Shown here in pieces: positions 42,364-51,742 of a DNA stretch of 64,000 bases. The notes beneath the pieces are model-generated. The model worked only from the letters and a program-made list of their open reading frames with translations, searched no databases and had not been told where the DNA came from. Each line of letters starts with the position of its first letter. Position 1 is the stretch's first letter. The DNA is from JAAYUD01 sp963676865. GTDB taxonomy: Bacteria; Bacteroidota; Bacteroidia; Bacteroidales; Bacteroidaceae. Made by a program: the position numbers and the translations under genes. The DNA lies in contig CAXXSS010000001.1 in assembly GCA_963676865.2 (NCBI GenBank), forward strand, positions 2,046,001 through 2,110,000. The letters run 5' to 3'.

Positions 42364-44160
42364 TTATTTCCAACCAAATAATTGTGGCCCAAGTTTAGGA
42401 TTCAGATCCATTTGGTGCTTAGGTACCGGTCGATAATAATATTGGGGTTCTACAAAAGTGCCCATGTCTTTTATTGTCAGTATATTGCCCTTTGTCCCTT
42501 CTGTAAGGTAAACAGTTGCATCCGGGTCGTCGATTGTTCCGGTTTTGTAATAGATGAGCTTTACTCCCAATGAGTTTGATTCTTTGTTCTCTTCTGCCGG
42601 AATAGATTCGGAAGAAGGTATCAGATAGATATCGGGAACACCGTCGCCGGTAAGATCGTATTTGCCGAGAGCCGGGAAATAAAGTCCTTCGGGTTCTTTC
42701 TCGAGCAATTTGCCCGCTTTCCATCTCATCAAATCATCAAAGCGAAAGCCTTCAAAAGCCAGTTCGACACGACGTTCGCGCCTTATCTCCAGAAGAACAG
42801 GTGATATACCGGGAAAAGCAGCTTGCATCACAGGGTCTGCAACGGGATTGAGGACTAGCTTGGGCATGCCGGCACGACTTTTAATCAGGTTGATGGATTG
42901 GTCTAAATCCTGCTGGGTCAATTCGCCGCGTTCGGCACGTGCTTCGGCATAGATAAGCAATACTTCGGCATAACGGATAACGGGATAGTCGATACTGAGG
43001 TAATAGTTCTCGTCCTTATTGTTGATGAAACCTTTGATCTGATGATAGCCCGAAAAGTTTTTGTTGAGCGACTGAATATAGATTCCGGCACCCGGAGCAT
43101 AAGTCATGGTGTTGACAAGCGTCCAACCCGGATAGGCAAGTGTTTGCGACATACGCGGATCACGGTTTTTGAACTCCTCAACAAATTGTTTGGTCTGGTA
43201 ATCCTGTTGCGAAGAATAATAGCTGCCGTCATTCATCAAATAAGTCTGAACCAAATCTTTGGTAGGACAAGGAATATAGTTGCCGAACATATAGGCCCAG
43301 AATCCATTGCCGGCAGTTGTCTTGTCGTAATAGTGCGCCTGAATCATCTCGGAGTTCGTAGACAAATCCAAGCTATTGAAAAGCGTAGCATAGTCGCTCT
43401 CGGGATGCCCCGTGTTGTAGAGCATGAAGGTGCCTGAATTCATGATTGCTGTTGCCGCCTGTTCTGCCATTTGCAGATAGGTGTCTGCCGACGATTGCAA
43501 ATTGAGTTCGCTATGATATTTGCGATAGGTTCCTTCGTAGAGAGCTTCGCGAGCCATCGTTGCCAATACGATCCATTTGTCGATAGCACCTTTGGGCTGT
43601 CCCGTCTTCACATTGTCGGCCGCATACTGAAAGTCTTCGAATATCTTTTTCACCACATAATCGCGGCTGTCGCGAGCTTTGTACAAGGTAGAATCGTTGG
43701 TTGCCAATGTGGTTTCGTACCAAAGCACATCCGAATAGCGTTTCACCTTGTCCATATAGAAACAGGCTCTATAATAGCGGGCTATGCCGGTATAATGAGC
43801 CAACACATCGGAAGAGACATTGGCCTTTTTGCAATGTTCCAGAAAAAAGTTGATATTGTATAAGCGTTGCCACGTCCAGCCCGAAGTGATGGTTGCCGAA
43901 GAAGGACTGCTAGAAGTCATGATATTCTTGACTTCCACATTGTCCGTGGTGGCCTGATCATCTGTTCCCGCATCGGCTACATAATCGTAGCCCGGAGTAT
44001 CGAGCAATCCATAGCAATACATTTTCAAGTCTTCTTCAGTATTAAAATAGCTGTCGGCGCCGATTTCTGTTTTTGGCTGACGGTCTAAGAAAGAGTCGTT
44101 GCACGACATCACAGACAATCCCAACGCAAAACAGATACAAATATAGATTATTGTTCTCAT
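42364..44160 (-). CDS. SusD/RagB-family nutrient-binding lipoprotein
   Basis: Surface lipoprotein of about 598 residues that captures the ligand for the adjacent SusC. ATG 44160 (MRTIIYIC) is chosen over 44172 because AGGA lies just upstream of it and it starts with the signal peptide; the lipobox SVMSC precedes NDSFLDRQPKTEI, the normal SusD opening. The helical TPR-like core includes LAHYTGIARYYRACFYMDKV. The C-terminal SusD domain contains YPVIRYAEVLLIYAEARAE, RRERRVELAFEGFRFDDLMR and ends DLNPKLGPQLFGWK. It directly follows SusC and precedes the phosphodiesterase gene on the same strand, so the three form one operon. Confidence 0.96.
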   Translation of the reverse strand: MRTIIYICICFALGLSVMSCNDSFLDRQPKTEIGADSYFNTEEDLKMYCYGLLDTPGYDYVADAGTDDQATTDNVEVKNIMTSSSPSSATITSGWTWQRLYNINFFLEHCKKANVSSDVLAHYTGIARYYRACFYMDKVKRYSDVLWYETTLATNDSTLYKARDSRDYVVKKIFEDFQYAADNVKTGQPKGAIDKWIVLATMAREALYEGTYRKYHSELNLQSSADTYLQMAEQAATAIMNSGTFMLYNTGHPESDYATLFNSLDLSTNSEMIQAHYYDKTTAGNGFWAYMFGNYIPCPTKDLVQTYLMNDGSYYSSQQDYQTKQFVEEFKNRDPRMSQTLAYPGWTLVNTMTYAPGAGIYIQSLNKNFSGYHQIKGFINNKDENYYLSIDYPVIRYAEVLLIYAEARAERGELTQQDLDQSINLIKSRAGMPKLVLNPVADPVMQAAFPGISPVLLEIRRERRVELAFEGFRFDDLMRWKAGKLLEKEPEGLYFPALGKYDLTGDGVPDIYLIPSSESIPAEENKESNSLGVKLIYYKTGTIDDPDATVYLTEGTKGNILTIKDMGTFVEPQYYYRPVPKHQMDLNPKLGPQLFGWK

Positions 44161-44172
44161 TTTTCCTATCAT

Positions 44173-47100
44173 TTAAAAAGTTACATTTATGCCAAAAGAA
44201 TATTGACGATTGAAGGGATATACATATCCATAAGAGTCGTTGTCGGTCACTGCCTCGGGATCAAAATACTTTTTGAGTGCACTCCACTCGAAGATATTAT
44301 CTCCACTTACATAGAGCCTAACCCTGCTAAGATGTGCTTTCTGCGTCAATTTCTCGGGGAGAGTATAGCCGACCGTGATATTCTTTATCCGAAGGTATGC
44401 ACCGTTGAGCAAGTAGGACGTTTGTGGTATGGCAAGTCCCATGGCATTGATTCCTGTCCCCAGATTCTTATCGGCGAGCCATGATTGAAACACCGGATAC
44501 CTAGCGTCGAGGTTCTGACTGGCAAGTCCTGCTTTAATATAAGATTTGGAATGTTTCGCCATTTCAATATCATTATCATCTGCCCCCCTGTAGAAATCGA
44601 AAGCATGCACCTGTCCTCCTGCATAAGGTTGCTGATAGAAGCTCCAATACAGATAACTGATAGGATAATAGTCTCGCTTCCCTATTCCCTGGAAGAAAGC
44701 GGAGAAATCGAAGCCATTCCATTCGGCGTTAAGATTGAAGCCGAAACGATAGCGAGGAGATGAATTGCCTATGCGACTGAGGTCGCCGGGCTTGTCGACG
44801 GTAGCGCCTTTGGTTATTTTCTTGTCGCCATCCAAATCTTTGTATTTAGGCCAGCCATTTACTATTTCGAGTGCTCCCCATGGGATGATCTGCGTTTCGT
44901 CGAGTGCGGCAATCTCCTCTTTATTCTTGAACATCCCATCGTTTTGCAGTCCCCATATTTCTCCCAGCTCCTGACCTTTGTAATATTGTCCGAGCGTCTT
45001 GTTGGGGTTGTCAAACTTCGTTATCCATGAGCGGTTATCAGATAGCACGAATCTCAAGCCCCATTTGAATGGCTTACCTTTCAAATTGAACATATCACGA
45101 TAAGATACTGACAATTCCCATCCATTGGTTTTCAAATTGGCAGCATTCTCATTGGGTTCAGAAGTTCCCAACACGGCGGGCAATTCTTTTCCCAAAGTAA
45201 GCATGCCTATAGTGCGACGGGTATATATATCGAAAGAAGCGGTCAGACGATTGTTCAATAAGCCGATATCAAGTCCACCGTTGAGTGTATTTACCTTTTC
45301 CCAAGTATAGTCGGGCGATACCAGCCCCGGTGCGGTGACCGTTTGTTGCAATTTGCCGCCTATGATATAACTTCCAATTTGCGAACTCATGGAAGGCACA
45401 TAACCATATTCGCTGACCAACTGATTGCCGAGCGAGCCATAAGAACCTCTTAGTTTGAACTGAGAAAAGAGATTGTGCAAAGGGCGAAAGAATTTCTCGC
45501 TATCTACACGCCAGGCTACAGAACCCGAAGGGAAAAAGCCGAAACGTTTGTTCTTCGGAAAGCGGGAAGAACCATCGTAGCGTCCGTCAAGTTCGAATAT
45601 ATAACGGTTGTCGTAGGTGTAATTGGCACGAAAGAAGACACCACGAATAGCCCAATCCCTGTATGACTCATTTACAAACTGATCGCCCGACGAAAGAGCT
45701 ATCGATGGCAAAGAAGTTGAAATGATGTTATTGCGTTGTGCCGAAAACTGATCCCAACGGTTGTATTCCTGATTATAGCCCAATACGGCAGAGACGGAAT
45801 GCTTGCCAAAGTCTTTGTTGAATGTAGCATAAAGATCGAGTACCGAATAGAGCGTATTGGTATTGTCTTTTTCAGCCGAACTGTTACCTTGTTCGCGAAT
45901 ATCTTTCGGACCATATCCGATATGATACGTTGTGGTATAGGAGTCGGTATTCTCGTTTCCTTTTGCAATGGTATAGTTGGCATTCAGCATCAACATGCGC
46001 TTCCAGAAATTCATCTCTACCGAGAAAGTGCTTTGCAGTCTGTCATACACCGTTTTGTTCTGCCCGCCATCGGTAAGTTGTGCCAATGCTTTGCCAAGGT
46101 CGGTATTGGCCCATGTGCCATCTGTATTGACGTCCACATCGCTAGGTTTGGCATTATAGATATCGCTAAGATTATAGTAACTGGGTTTCTTGCGTACGGT
46201 CGATACAAAATAAGTATTATTGCCAATGGTCAGCCAATCATAAACCTTATAACTCACCTTGCTACGAGTGCTGTAACGACTGTATTTATCGTTATCAACA
46301 ACACCCGAAAAAATACCGTTTTCATTATCAATACCTGCCGACAGATAGAAGTTTGTTCTATCGGTAGCACCCGAAACAGCCACTTGATGCGATTGACTGA
46401 ATGTGGATTTATCAAGGAAGTAATTGGTCCAATTGCGGTTTCCCATATAGTCCCATTGGGTGTTGTCTAAAGGATCGAGACGAATAGACTGCGTTCCATT
46501 GGGATTGTCCGACCGCTGACGTGCCCATTCCAGACGTTCATCACTTGTGACATGACCCGAACTCCAAGGGGTATTCAGAACAGCGATATTCTTCAACTTC
46601 AAATAGATATATGGATCGGACGTTTCGTCTGTCATCATCGAAGGACGCTTCCAAGAGAAATTATTGTTGTATTCTATACGAATTCTTTCGCTTGCTCCAC
46701 GTTTGGTCGTTATCAGTATGACACCGAAAGCGGCACGGGCACCATAGATAGCTGCCGAAGCAGCATCTTTGAGCACAGAAACACTCTCTATATCCTGGGG
46801 CAACAGACGGTTCATCTCTTCCGAATCGGAAGCCACGCCGTCTATTAAAATAAGTGGCGAACCACCGTTGATAGATGCTTCGCCACGAATATTGATTTTG
46901 GCTGCTTGCCCAGGCTCGCCACTGGTGAAATCAATATTTAAATTGGGTATCATACCTTGAAGACCTTTTGCCAAATCGGTAATCGGCTTCTGTTCCAACT
47001 GCGATGCGGTAAGCTGGTCGACAGAACCGGAGAGATTGATCTTCTTTTGAACACCATACCCCACTACTACGACTTCATTCAATTGATGTTCGTCGGGTTC

Positions 47101-47445
47101 GAGTTTAATTTTGATTGGAGTCTTTCCATCAAATACAATTTCTTTGTTTGTATAACCGATGCAGCTTACTATCAGACTATTGCCAGGTGCTATGGATAAC
47201 TTGAATTTGCCTTCGGCATCTGTTATCATACCCTTTTTGGTTTGCTTGTCTCTGATACTTGCTCCTATCAGCGGTTCGCCATTTTCATCTACAACAGTCC
47301 CCGTTACTTGGATCTTAGTGACTCCTTGAGGAGGCAAAAGATGAAGACGATTAAGATTGATTGCAACAGCCGGCACACTCAAAAAAGAAGTGGCAGCCAA
47401 CATTAAAACGACTATAAGCGGTCGAAAACGAACAGTTCTATTCAT
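44173..47445 (-). CDS. SusC/RagA-family TonB-dependent receptor (complete, no STN domain)
   Basis: Outer-membrane transporter of 1090 residues that pairs with the following SusD. It has a signal peptide (about 1-28, ending PAVA), a carboxypeptidase-like regulatory domain (about 44-118, with VTGTVVDENGEPLIGASIRD), the TonB box NEVVVVGYG near 123-131, and a plug with SPLILIDGVASDSEEMNRL and SVLKDAASAAIYGARAAFGV. The 22-strand barrel ends RQYSFGINVTF. There is no N-terminal STN domain, so it is not expected to signal through FecR, and no sigma/FecR pair is adjacent. Its stop touches the ATG region of SusD, showing tight coupling. Confidence 0.97.
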   Translation of the reverse strand: MNRTVRFRPLIVVLMLAATSFLSVPAVAINLNRLHLLPPQGVTKIQVTGTVVDENGEPLIGASIRDKQTKKGMITDAEGKFKLSIAPGNSLIVSCIGYTNKEIVFDGKTPIKIKLEPDEHQLNEVVVVGYGVQKKINLSGSVDQLTASQLEQKPITDLAKGLQGMIPNLNIDFTSGEPGQAAKINIRGEASINGGSPLILIDGVASDSEEMNRLLPQDIESVSVLKDAASAAIYGARAAFGVILITTKRGASERIRIEYNNNFSWKRPSMMTDETSDPYIYLKLKNIAVLNTPWSSGHVTSDERLEWARQRSDNPNGTQSIRLDPLDNTQWDYMGNRNWTNYFLDKSTFSQSHQVAVSGATDRTNFYLSAGIDNENGIFSGVVDNDKYSRYSTRSKVSYKVYDWLTIGNNTYFVSTVRKKPSYYNLSDIYNAKPSDVDVNTDGTWANTDLGKALAQLTDGGQNKTVYDRLQSTFSVEMNFWKRMLMLNANYTIAKGNENTDSYTTTYHIGYGPKDIREQGNSSAEKDNTNTLYSVLDLYATFNKDFGKHSVSAVLGYNQEYNRWDQFSAQRNNIISTSLPSIALSSGDQFVNESYRDWAIRGVFFRANYTYDNRYIFELDGRYDGSSRFPKNKRFGFFPSGSVAWRVDSEKFFRPLHNLFSQFKLRGSYGSLGNQLVSEYGYVPSMSSQIGSYIIGGKLQQTVTAPGLVSPDYTWEKVNTLNGGLDIGLLNNRLTASFDIYTRRTIGMLTLGKELPAVLGTSEPNENAANLKTNGWELSVSYRDMFNLKGKPFKWGLRFVLSDNRSWITKFDNPNKTLGQYYKGQELGEIWGLQNDGMFKNKEEIAALDETQIIPWGALEIVNGWPKYKDLDGDKKITKGATVDKPGDLSRIGNSSPRYRFGFNLNAEWNGFDFSAFFQGIGKRDYYPISYLYWSFYQQPYAGGQVHAFDFYRGADDNDIEMAKHSKSYIKAGLASQNLDARYPVFQSWLADKNLGTGINAMGLAIPQTSYLLNGAYLRIKNITVGYTLPEKLTQKAHLSRVRLYVSGDNIFEWSALKKYFDPEAVTDNDSYGYVYPFNRQYSFGINVTF

Positions 47446-47467
47446 AAATACTATTTTTAATTCGCTG

Positions 47468-47475
47468 CAAAATTA
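47468..47475 (-). promoter_or_regulatory. -7 promoter box for the SusC/SusD/phosphodiesterase operon
   Basis: The minus strand reads TAATTTTG about 23 bp upstream of ATG 47445. The -33 box is not clear. Confidence 0.5.
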
Positions 47476-47706
47476 TCGGAAGCAGATTTCAAAAGAGATA
47501 TAGAAGTGTTGCTATGAGATGAGAAAGAGGTTACAATTCGAACACAAAAGGCGTGGAAGTAAAAAAGATATTCTTTACCCGCTGGAAGAATTAAACCCAT
47601 TGAATCTCAAAAATATTTTTGAGCAATAGGAATTAGTTGAAAATTCAACTCACAAGAAATAGTATGGGGAATACTGCAATTAATGCAGAGATTTGAGGTA
47701 GTATGC

Positions 47707-47830
47707 CTTTCAGTAGAATCTTTCTTTTCCACAATTTATTTATCGTCCAAGATAAATAAATTGTTGGGATTGATTATCATTCGCTGAATTTATACGATAC
47801 ATATAAGTATGTATTGGTTTGTATTCGCCT
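47707..47830 (-). repeat. second copy of the CxxC-gene downstream flank
   Basis: Similar along its length to 24346-24470, including the GATAAAT hairpin and TGTATTGGTTTGTATTCGC. It joins directly to the decayed gene copy at 47827-47936. Confidence 0.8.
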
Positions 47831-47936
47831 CTCTGCTCATATACTGTGCAGATTTCAAACGAATAGTTTTAACATTGCCCGAACATCTATTCAGCCCATG
47901 GCATGAGAGGTTGGAATGATATACTTTAGAGTATCC
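47827..47936 (-). pseudogene. truncated copy of the small secreted CxxC protein gene
   Basis: The minus-strand reading GYSKVYHSNLSCHGLNRC and SGNVKTIRLKSAQYM matches GPYAKVYHSSPSCRGLNRC and SADVRTVSLKSAQDM of the intact gene at 24473-24727. The 5' half, including the signal peptide, is missing and the break coincides to the base with the edge of the 124-bp repeat at 47937. The final CKICY is also lost. Confidence 0.8.
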
Positions 47937-48060
47937 AACAGACGTATGTCGCAACCATAACTAACAGAAGTTACCGCGGTAACTAACGGATGTTGTCATG
48001 ATAACTAACGTTAGTTTCGTCTGTAACATACGTTAGTTACGCCTGCGACATACGGTTGAT
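47937..48060 (-). repeat. 124-bp six-unit palindrome array, copy 2
   Basis: Units of 14 bp start at 47937, 47959, 47981, 48003, 48025 and 48047, with 8-bp spacers GCAACCAT, ACCGCGGT, GTCATGAT, TCGTCTGT and ACGCCTGC. The perfect unit AACTAACGTTAGTT is at 48003. Read on the minus strand it begins ATCAACCGTATGTC, and this end encodes the last residues and stop of the thioredoxin-like gene at 48033. Confidence 0.95.
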
Positions 48061-49643
48061 TTTTCTTTAGGCTTAGCCTTTGGTGCTTCTTTGTTTGTCA
48101 ATTTGAGCAATGTATTGGTAATAACAACTTCATCTAGAAATCCTCTCCTGGCAAGGTGCCCCGTTTTATCATAAATAAATGCGGTTGGATAATATTGAAT
48201 ATTGCACTCCTTCTTTATCCATTTTTCATCTTCTTTGTATAAATAGTAATGCAATCCTGCCATTTCATTAATACTTCTTTTCCAATATTCATGTGGGGAC
48301 GATTGCCCTGCAATATAAATATAAATGATGTCCTTGCCTTTTAATACAGATTTTTTTAATAATTCCAATTCTTTGATAGATTGCTTACAGGGGCCACACC
48401 ATGTTTGCCAAAAGTCTATGTAAATGACTTTTCCATGGTGTTGTTTGACAATCGTTTTCAGAAAATCTTTTTTGCAACCAACCTGACAGATTTGAGTTCT
48501 ACTACTATTCTTTATGCGTATGAGCAACTCGTTGTTCATTGCCAACAAATATTGTTCGAAAGAACTGCCATGAAAATAATCTGTTATCTGTCTTTTTTGA
48601 TTATCCGTTAGCGGAATATTATCCCTTAGGTATTTACAATATGCAGCTATTATCAATTCGTCATAGAAAATTCCCTTTTTAAAGCCCACTTTGTACGATA
48701 GCTTTTGTTTTACATCTTGTATCCATTTGGATATAGGTTCATCTTCAATCGGAGAAATCCCTAAGACCTGATTGTCTGACAGCAGGAAGTTTAAGAAATC
48801 CGAATATAAGCCTCCTCCTCCTGCATACAAATACATGGGATTGTTCAAATCAAATTGCTTCAGAAAATGAAAGAACTTGCCATCGGCTTTCATTTCATTG
48901 ATTCTTTCTGTTGTTATTTCTTTGTCGGATTTGACGTAGCCGAATAAAGTACTCAATATGGATGATTGAATAAACACCTTGCTTAGCTCTTTCTCTCCCG
49001 ATGGAAGAGCTAAAGAATCTATTTGTCTCAAGGCATAATCGTTCAAGGCTAAAGAATGGGACAACAGATTTTGTTGTGTGTTTGGCTCACTTTTATCAGG
49101 AGGAATTTTTTCATCCCAATCGTTTAATTGCATAAAGACAAAAATATCTTTCACAAAAGACTTTTCGTCTATATTCAAAATTTGCTTTTGCTCGGCAGTT
49201 CCATTGGTGCCAATCGATATACGTGTCGTATCTTTTGGCAATAAGTTGCACCAGCCTTGAATATTCCCTATTTCGTAATGGGCGAACGTTTGAAATAGTA
49301 CGGGAATATCGAATTGGTAATAACCGCCAGCTTTTCTGGTAAAGGCAATATCACGTTCTCCATAGAAAGGATCTGAAACGGAAAGCTCTCCGGTATAGTT
49401 CTTGTTTCTGATAGCGCATCTGGTGGATAATTTGATCTCTAAATGAGCAATACCATAGTGTATAAAAGGAGTTGGGATTGTAGCTTTGGCAGCGATCCCG
49501 TCGACTTCAGTGTTGAAATAGTCATGTCCTTTATTCAATTCCAAATCAAAATTAATATCGTTGGAATGCGTTTGAGCATTTGAATAAGAAATGGTTGAAC
49601 ATATTATAAAAAAGAACGTGAACAATAGCTTTATTCTATTCAT
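48033..49643 (-). CDS. TlpA-like thioredoxin-fold protein with repeat-derived C-terminus
   Basis: Exported protein of 536 residues with a signal peptide (about 1-23, ending YSNA), a long N-terminal region without a clear family (about 24-390), and a C-terminal TlpA/ResA-like thioredoxin domain. The redox motif is W415-C416-G-P-C419 in FWQTWCGPCKQS. Such proteins reduce disulfides in exported proteins, often near SusC/D loci. The last eight residues (STVCRRRN) and the stop codon lie inside the 124-bp repeat (48033-48060), so the gene reads into the element. Upstream, a -7 box at 49664 gives a short leader. The gene is divergent from the sigma factor at 49992. Confidence 0.88.
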   Translation of the reverse strand: MNRIKLLFTFFFIICSTISYSNAQTHSNDINFDLELNKGHDYFNTEVDGIAAKATIPTPFIHYGIAHLEIKLSTRCAIRNKNYTGELSVSDPFYGERDIAFTRKAGGYYQFDIPVLFQTFAHYEIGNIQGWCNLLPKDTTRISIGTNGTAEQKQILNIDEKSFVKDIFVFMQLNDWDEKIPPDKSEPNTQQNLLSHSLALNDYALRQIDSLALPSGEKELSKVFIQSSILSTLFGYVKSDKEITTERINEMKADGKFFHFLKQFDLNNPMYLYAGGGGLYSDFLNFLLSDNQVLGISPIEDEPISKWIQDVKQKLSYKVGFKKGIFYDELIIAAYCKYLRDNIPLTDNQKRQITDYFHGSSFEQYLLAMNNELLIRIKNSSRTQICQVGCKKDFLKTIVKQHHGKVIYIDFWQTWCGPCKQSIKELELLKKSVLKGKDIIYIYIAGQSSPHEYWKRSINEMAGLHYYLYKEDEKWIKKECNIQYYPTAFIYDKTGHLARRGFLDEVVITNTLLKLTNKEAPKAKPKEKSTVCRRRN

Positions 49644-49663
49644 AATATAATTGATTAATGGTA

Positions 49664-49671
49664 CAAAATTA
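49664..49671 (-). promoter_or_regulatory. -7 promoter box for the thioredoxin-like gene
   Basis: The minus strand reads TAATTTTG about 21 bp upstream of ATG 49643. Confidence 0.45.
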
Positions 49672-49837
49672 TAAAATTATGATGTAAAAAAAAATAAATG
49701 ATACAAATTAACATCCTTCTATTTTATGCTCTTTTTATGCATTGTAATGAGGTGTATTCTACTCAAACATTGAGGGTTGAAACTTTTATTTGGAATATTT
49801 TCTTTGAAAAATAGACTAACTTCTGGAAATAAATAAG

Positions 49838-49845
49838 TATTTTTG
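49838..49845 (+). promoter_or_regulatory. possible -7 box for the ECF sigma gene at 49992
   Basis: TATTTTTG fits TAnnTTTG, 147 bp upstream of ATG 49992. I see no good -33 box. Confidence 0.35.
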
Positions 49846-49991
49846 GCGCCAAACATGAAATAATGCATGAAGATTAGGGCTGTACTTATGCTTGTACATG
49901 TCTGAGAGTGAGGTGTATGATGTGTGCCCTTGTACGTGGTGTATGGTAGAAGGTGCTCGAATAGTATATGGTGAGTGATGAATGATGGTTT

Positions 49992-50525
49992 ATGAATAAC
50001 GCAAACAAACTTTTGGGGAAAGAGAAGGGAAAGGTGTACGAAGACTTTTTCAAGGAACATTATACTCACTTGTATTATTTTGCACTCCATTTTGTATCCG
50101 ATACGGAAGTTGCCAGAGATGTTGTGAGTGACGCTTTTCGATCGCTTTGGGAAAAAATAGATGCCATAAATTATGATACGATGATGTCGTATATGCTAAC
50201 GTGCGTTCGTAACCTGTGTATAGATCATATTCGGCATGAAGAGACAAAGTGTGTATATATAAATTCGTATGAAAGTCTGGCTTCGGAACTTGATGCCGAT
50301 GATTGGCGTGAAATGGAAAATAGGTGCTCTGATGTGATGCGCGAAATGGATCTGCTTCCAGAGAAAACGAAATTTATTATGGAGCAAAACTACCTTTACA
50401 AAAAGAAGTACAAGGAGATTGCCGAAATGACCGGACTTACAGAAAGTGGTGTGAGAAAACAAATAATGAAGGGGCTGGATATTATAAGAAGTAAATTTTC
50501 TGTAAAATATAAGAAAGGTCAGTAA
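49992..50525 (+). CDS. ECF-type RNA polymerase sigma-70 factor
   Basis: Sigma factor of 177 residues heading a seven-gene nutrient-uptake locus. Region 2 reads EDFFKEHYTHLYYFALHFVS with ARDVVSDAFRSLWEKI. Region 4 contains PEKTKFIMEQNYLYKKKYKE and the helix-turn-helix MTGLTESGVRKQIMKGLDII. It should be held inactive by the FecR protein encoded 47 bp downstream and released by the STN domain of the SusC at 51743. Compared with the sigma factor at 60150 it has the same layout and clear similarity, consistent with paralogous loci. Confidence 0.95.
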   Translation: MNNANKLLGKEKGKVYEDFFKEHYTHLYYFALHFVSDTEVARDVVSDAFRSLWEKIDAINYDTMMSYMLTCVRNLCIDHIRHEETKCVYINSYESLASELDADDWREMENRCSDVMREMDLLPEKTKFIMEQNYLYKKKYKEIAEMTGLTESGVRKQIMKGLDIIRSKFSVKYKKGQ

Positions 50526-50572
50526 CTAAATTAAATCTAATACGTATAAATATTTAAGAACAACATATAAAG

Positions 50573-51673
50573 ATGGATAGCTTATTCGATACAAATAAAA
50601 AAGTAGAAGACCGTTCGAACGAATTGTTAGAGTTCGAATGCGAGCAAGCTATGCTTAGAAAAGCTTATGCTCCACCTGAAATGGATGCCGAATGGACCAA
50701 GATACAGCAAAGTATTCATCGTTCTGAAAAACAACGTAAAAGCAATACTCATCATACGATCTCGATGCAACTGCGTTATTTCTCTTTCGGAGCGATAGCC
50801 GCAACTGTCACTTTGCTAGTTATATTGTATGTTTTCCGTCCACAAAGTCAGTCGGCATCTAGTGGCCCTGTTACGGTGTTTCTGGCTCAAAAAGGAAAAC
50901 AGGCGGTGACGATAACGACCAATGGCAGCCATGTGGCCTATCCGGTGTCTTCCGGAACAAAACCTCAATTGTCCGGAGCTATTGTTGATGTCGATAAAGC
51001 TGACTTTACGAATGTTGAATCTAATATCGCCGAGGTGAAAACCATTATGACTCCTCGTGGAAAAGATTATAAAGTGATATTGAATGACGGTACCGAAGTA
51101 ATAATGAATACCGACAGTAAGTTGATATTTCCGGCGAGGTTTACAGGTTCTAAGAGAATTGTGACTTTGGAAGGAGAGGCTTATTTTAAAGTGGCTAAAG
51201 ATGCTTCGAAGCCTTTCATTGTGCGTTCGGGGCGGTTGGAAACGCTAGCTGTTGGTACCGAATTTAATGTCAAGGCTTACGATAAGGTTGCTCCTCATGT
51301 AACGCTTATAGAAGGTAAGGTGATTGTCAATGTGGCGGGAACGGCTAAAAAGGTATATCTGAAACCGGGTGAAGATGTGTCGCTGACTAATGATGAGATG
51401 AAGATCAAAAATGTGGATTCGCAATATTATATACAGTGGAAAGAAGGCTTTCTCTATTTTGATGATGTGCCTCTTGCCGATGTCTTGTCCGACTTGGGAC
51501 GTTGGTATAATGTCAATATAGAAATAGAGAAATCGTCTTTGATGGCTTATCGTTTACATTTTATAGTAAATAGAAGCGCCAAAATTGATGAAGTGATAGA
51601 TAATTTGAATGATTTTGAATATCTATTTGCTCGAAAGACTGGCAATAAAATTATCATTTCGGAAAAGAATTAG
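50573..51673 (+). CDS. FecR-family anti-sigma factor
   Basis: Anti-sigma factor of 366 residues with a cytoplasmic N-terminal part, one membrane helix at 69-88 (YFSFGAIAATVTLLVILYVF), and a periplasmic FecR domain (about 155-265) with MTPRGKDYKVILNDGTEVIM and LEGEAYFKVAKDASKPFIV. A DUF4974-like C-terminal domain includes FDDVPLADVLSDLGRWYNV. It links the STN domain of the following SusC to the sigma factor before it. Gene order and spacing (47 bp before, 69 bp after) fit a single regulated operon. Confidence 0.95.
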   Translation: MDSLFDTNKKVEDRSNELLEFECEQAMLRKAYAPPEMDAEWTKIQQSIHRSEKQRKSNTHHTISMQLRYFSFGAIAATVTLLVILYVFRPQSQSASSGPVTVFLAQKGKQAVTITTNGSHVAYPVSSGTKPQLSGAIVDVDKADFTNVESNIAEVKTIMTPRGKDYKVILNDGTEVIMNTDSKLIFPARFTGSKRIVTLEGEAYFKVAKDASKPFIVRSGRLETLAVGTEFNVKAYDKVAPHVTLIEGKVIVNVAGTAKKVYLKPGEDVSLTNDEMKIKNVDSQYYIQWKEGFLYFDDVPLADVLSDLGRWYNVNIEIEKSSLMAYRLHFIVNRSAKIDEVIDNLNDFEYLFARKTGNKIIISEKN

Positions 51674-51742
51674 GTTTTTTAGGGACTAAAAGAACGGTTT
51701 TTTCGTATTATTAATAAATCCATGTTTTAAAGGTTTATTTAT

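Noticed and set aside
49719..50090. 123-codon minus-strand ORF
   Set aside because: It overlaps the start of the ECF sigma gene antisense and has no supporting features.
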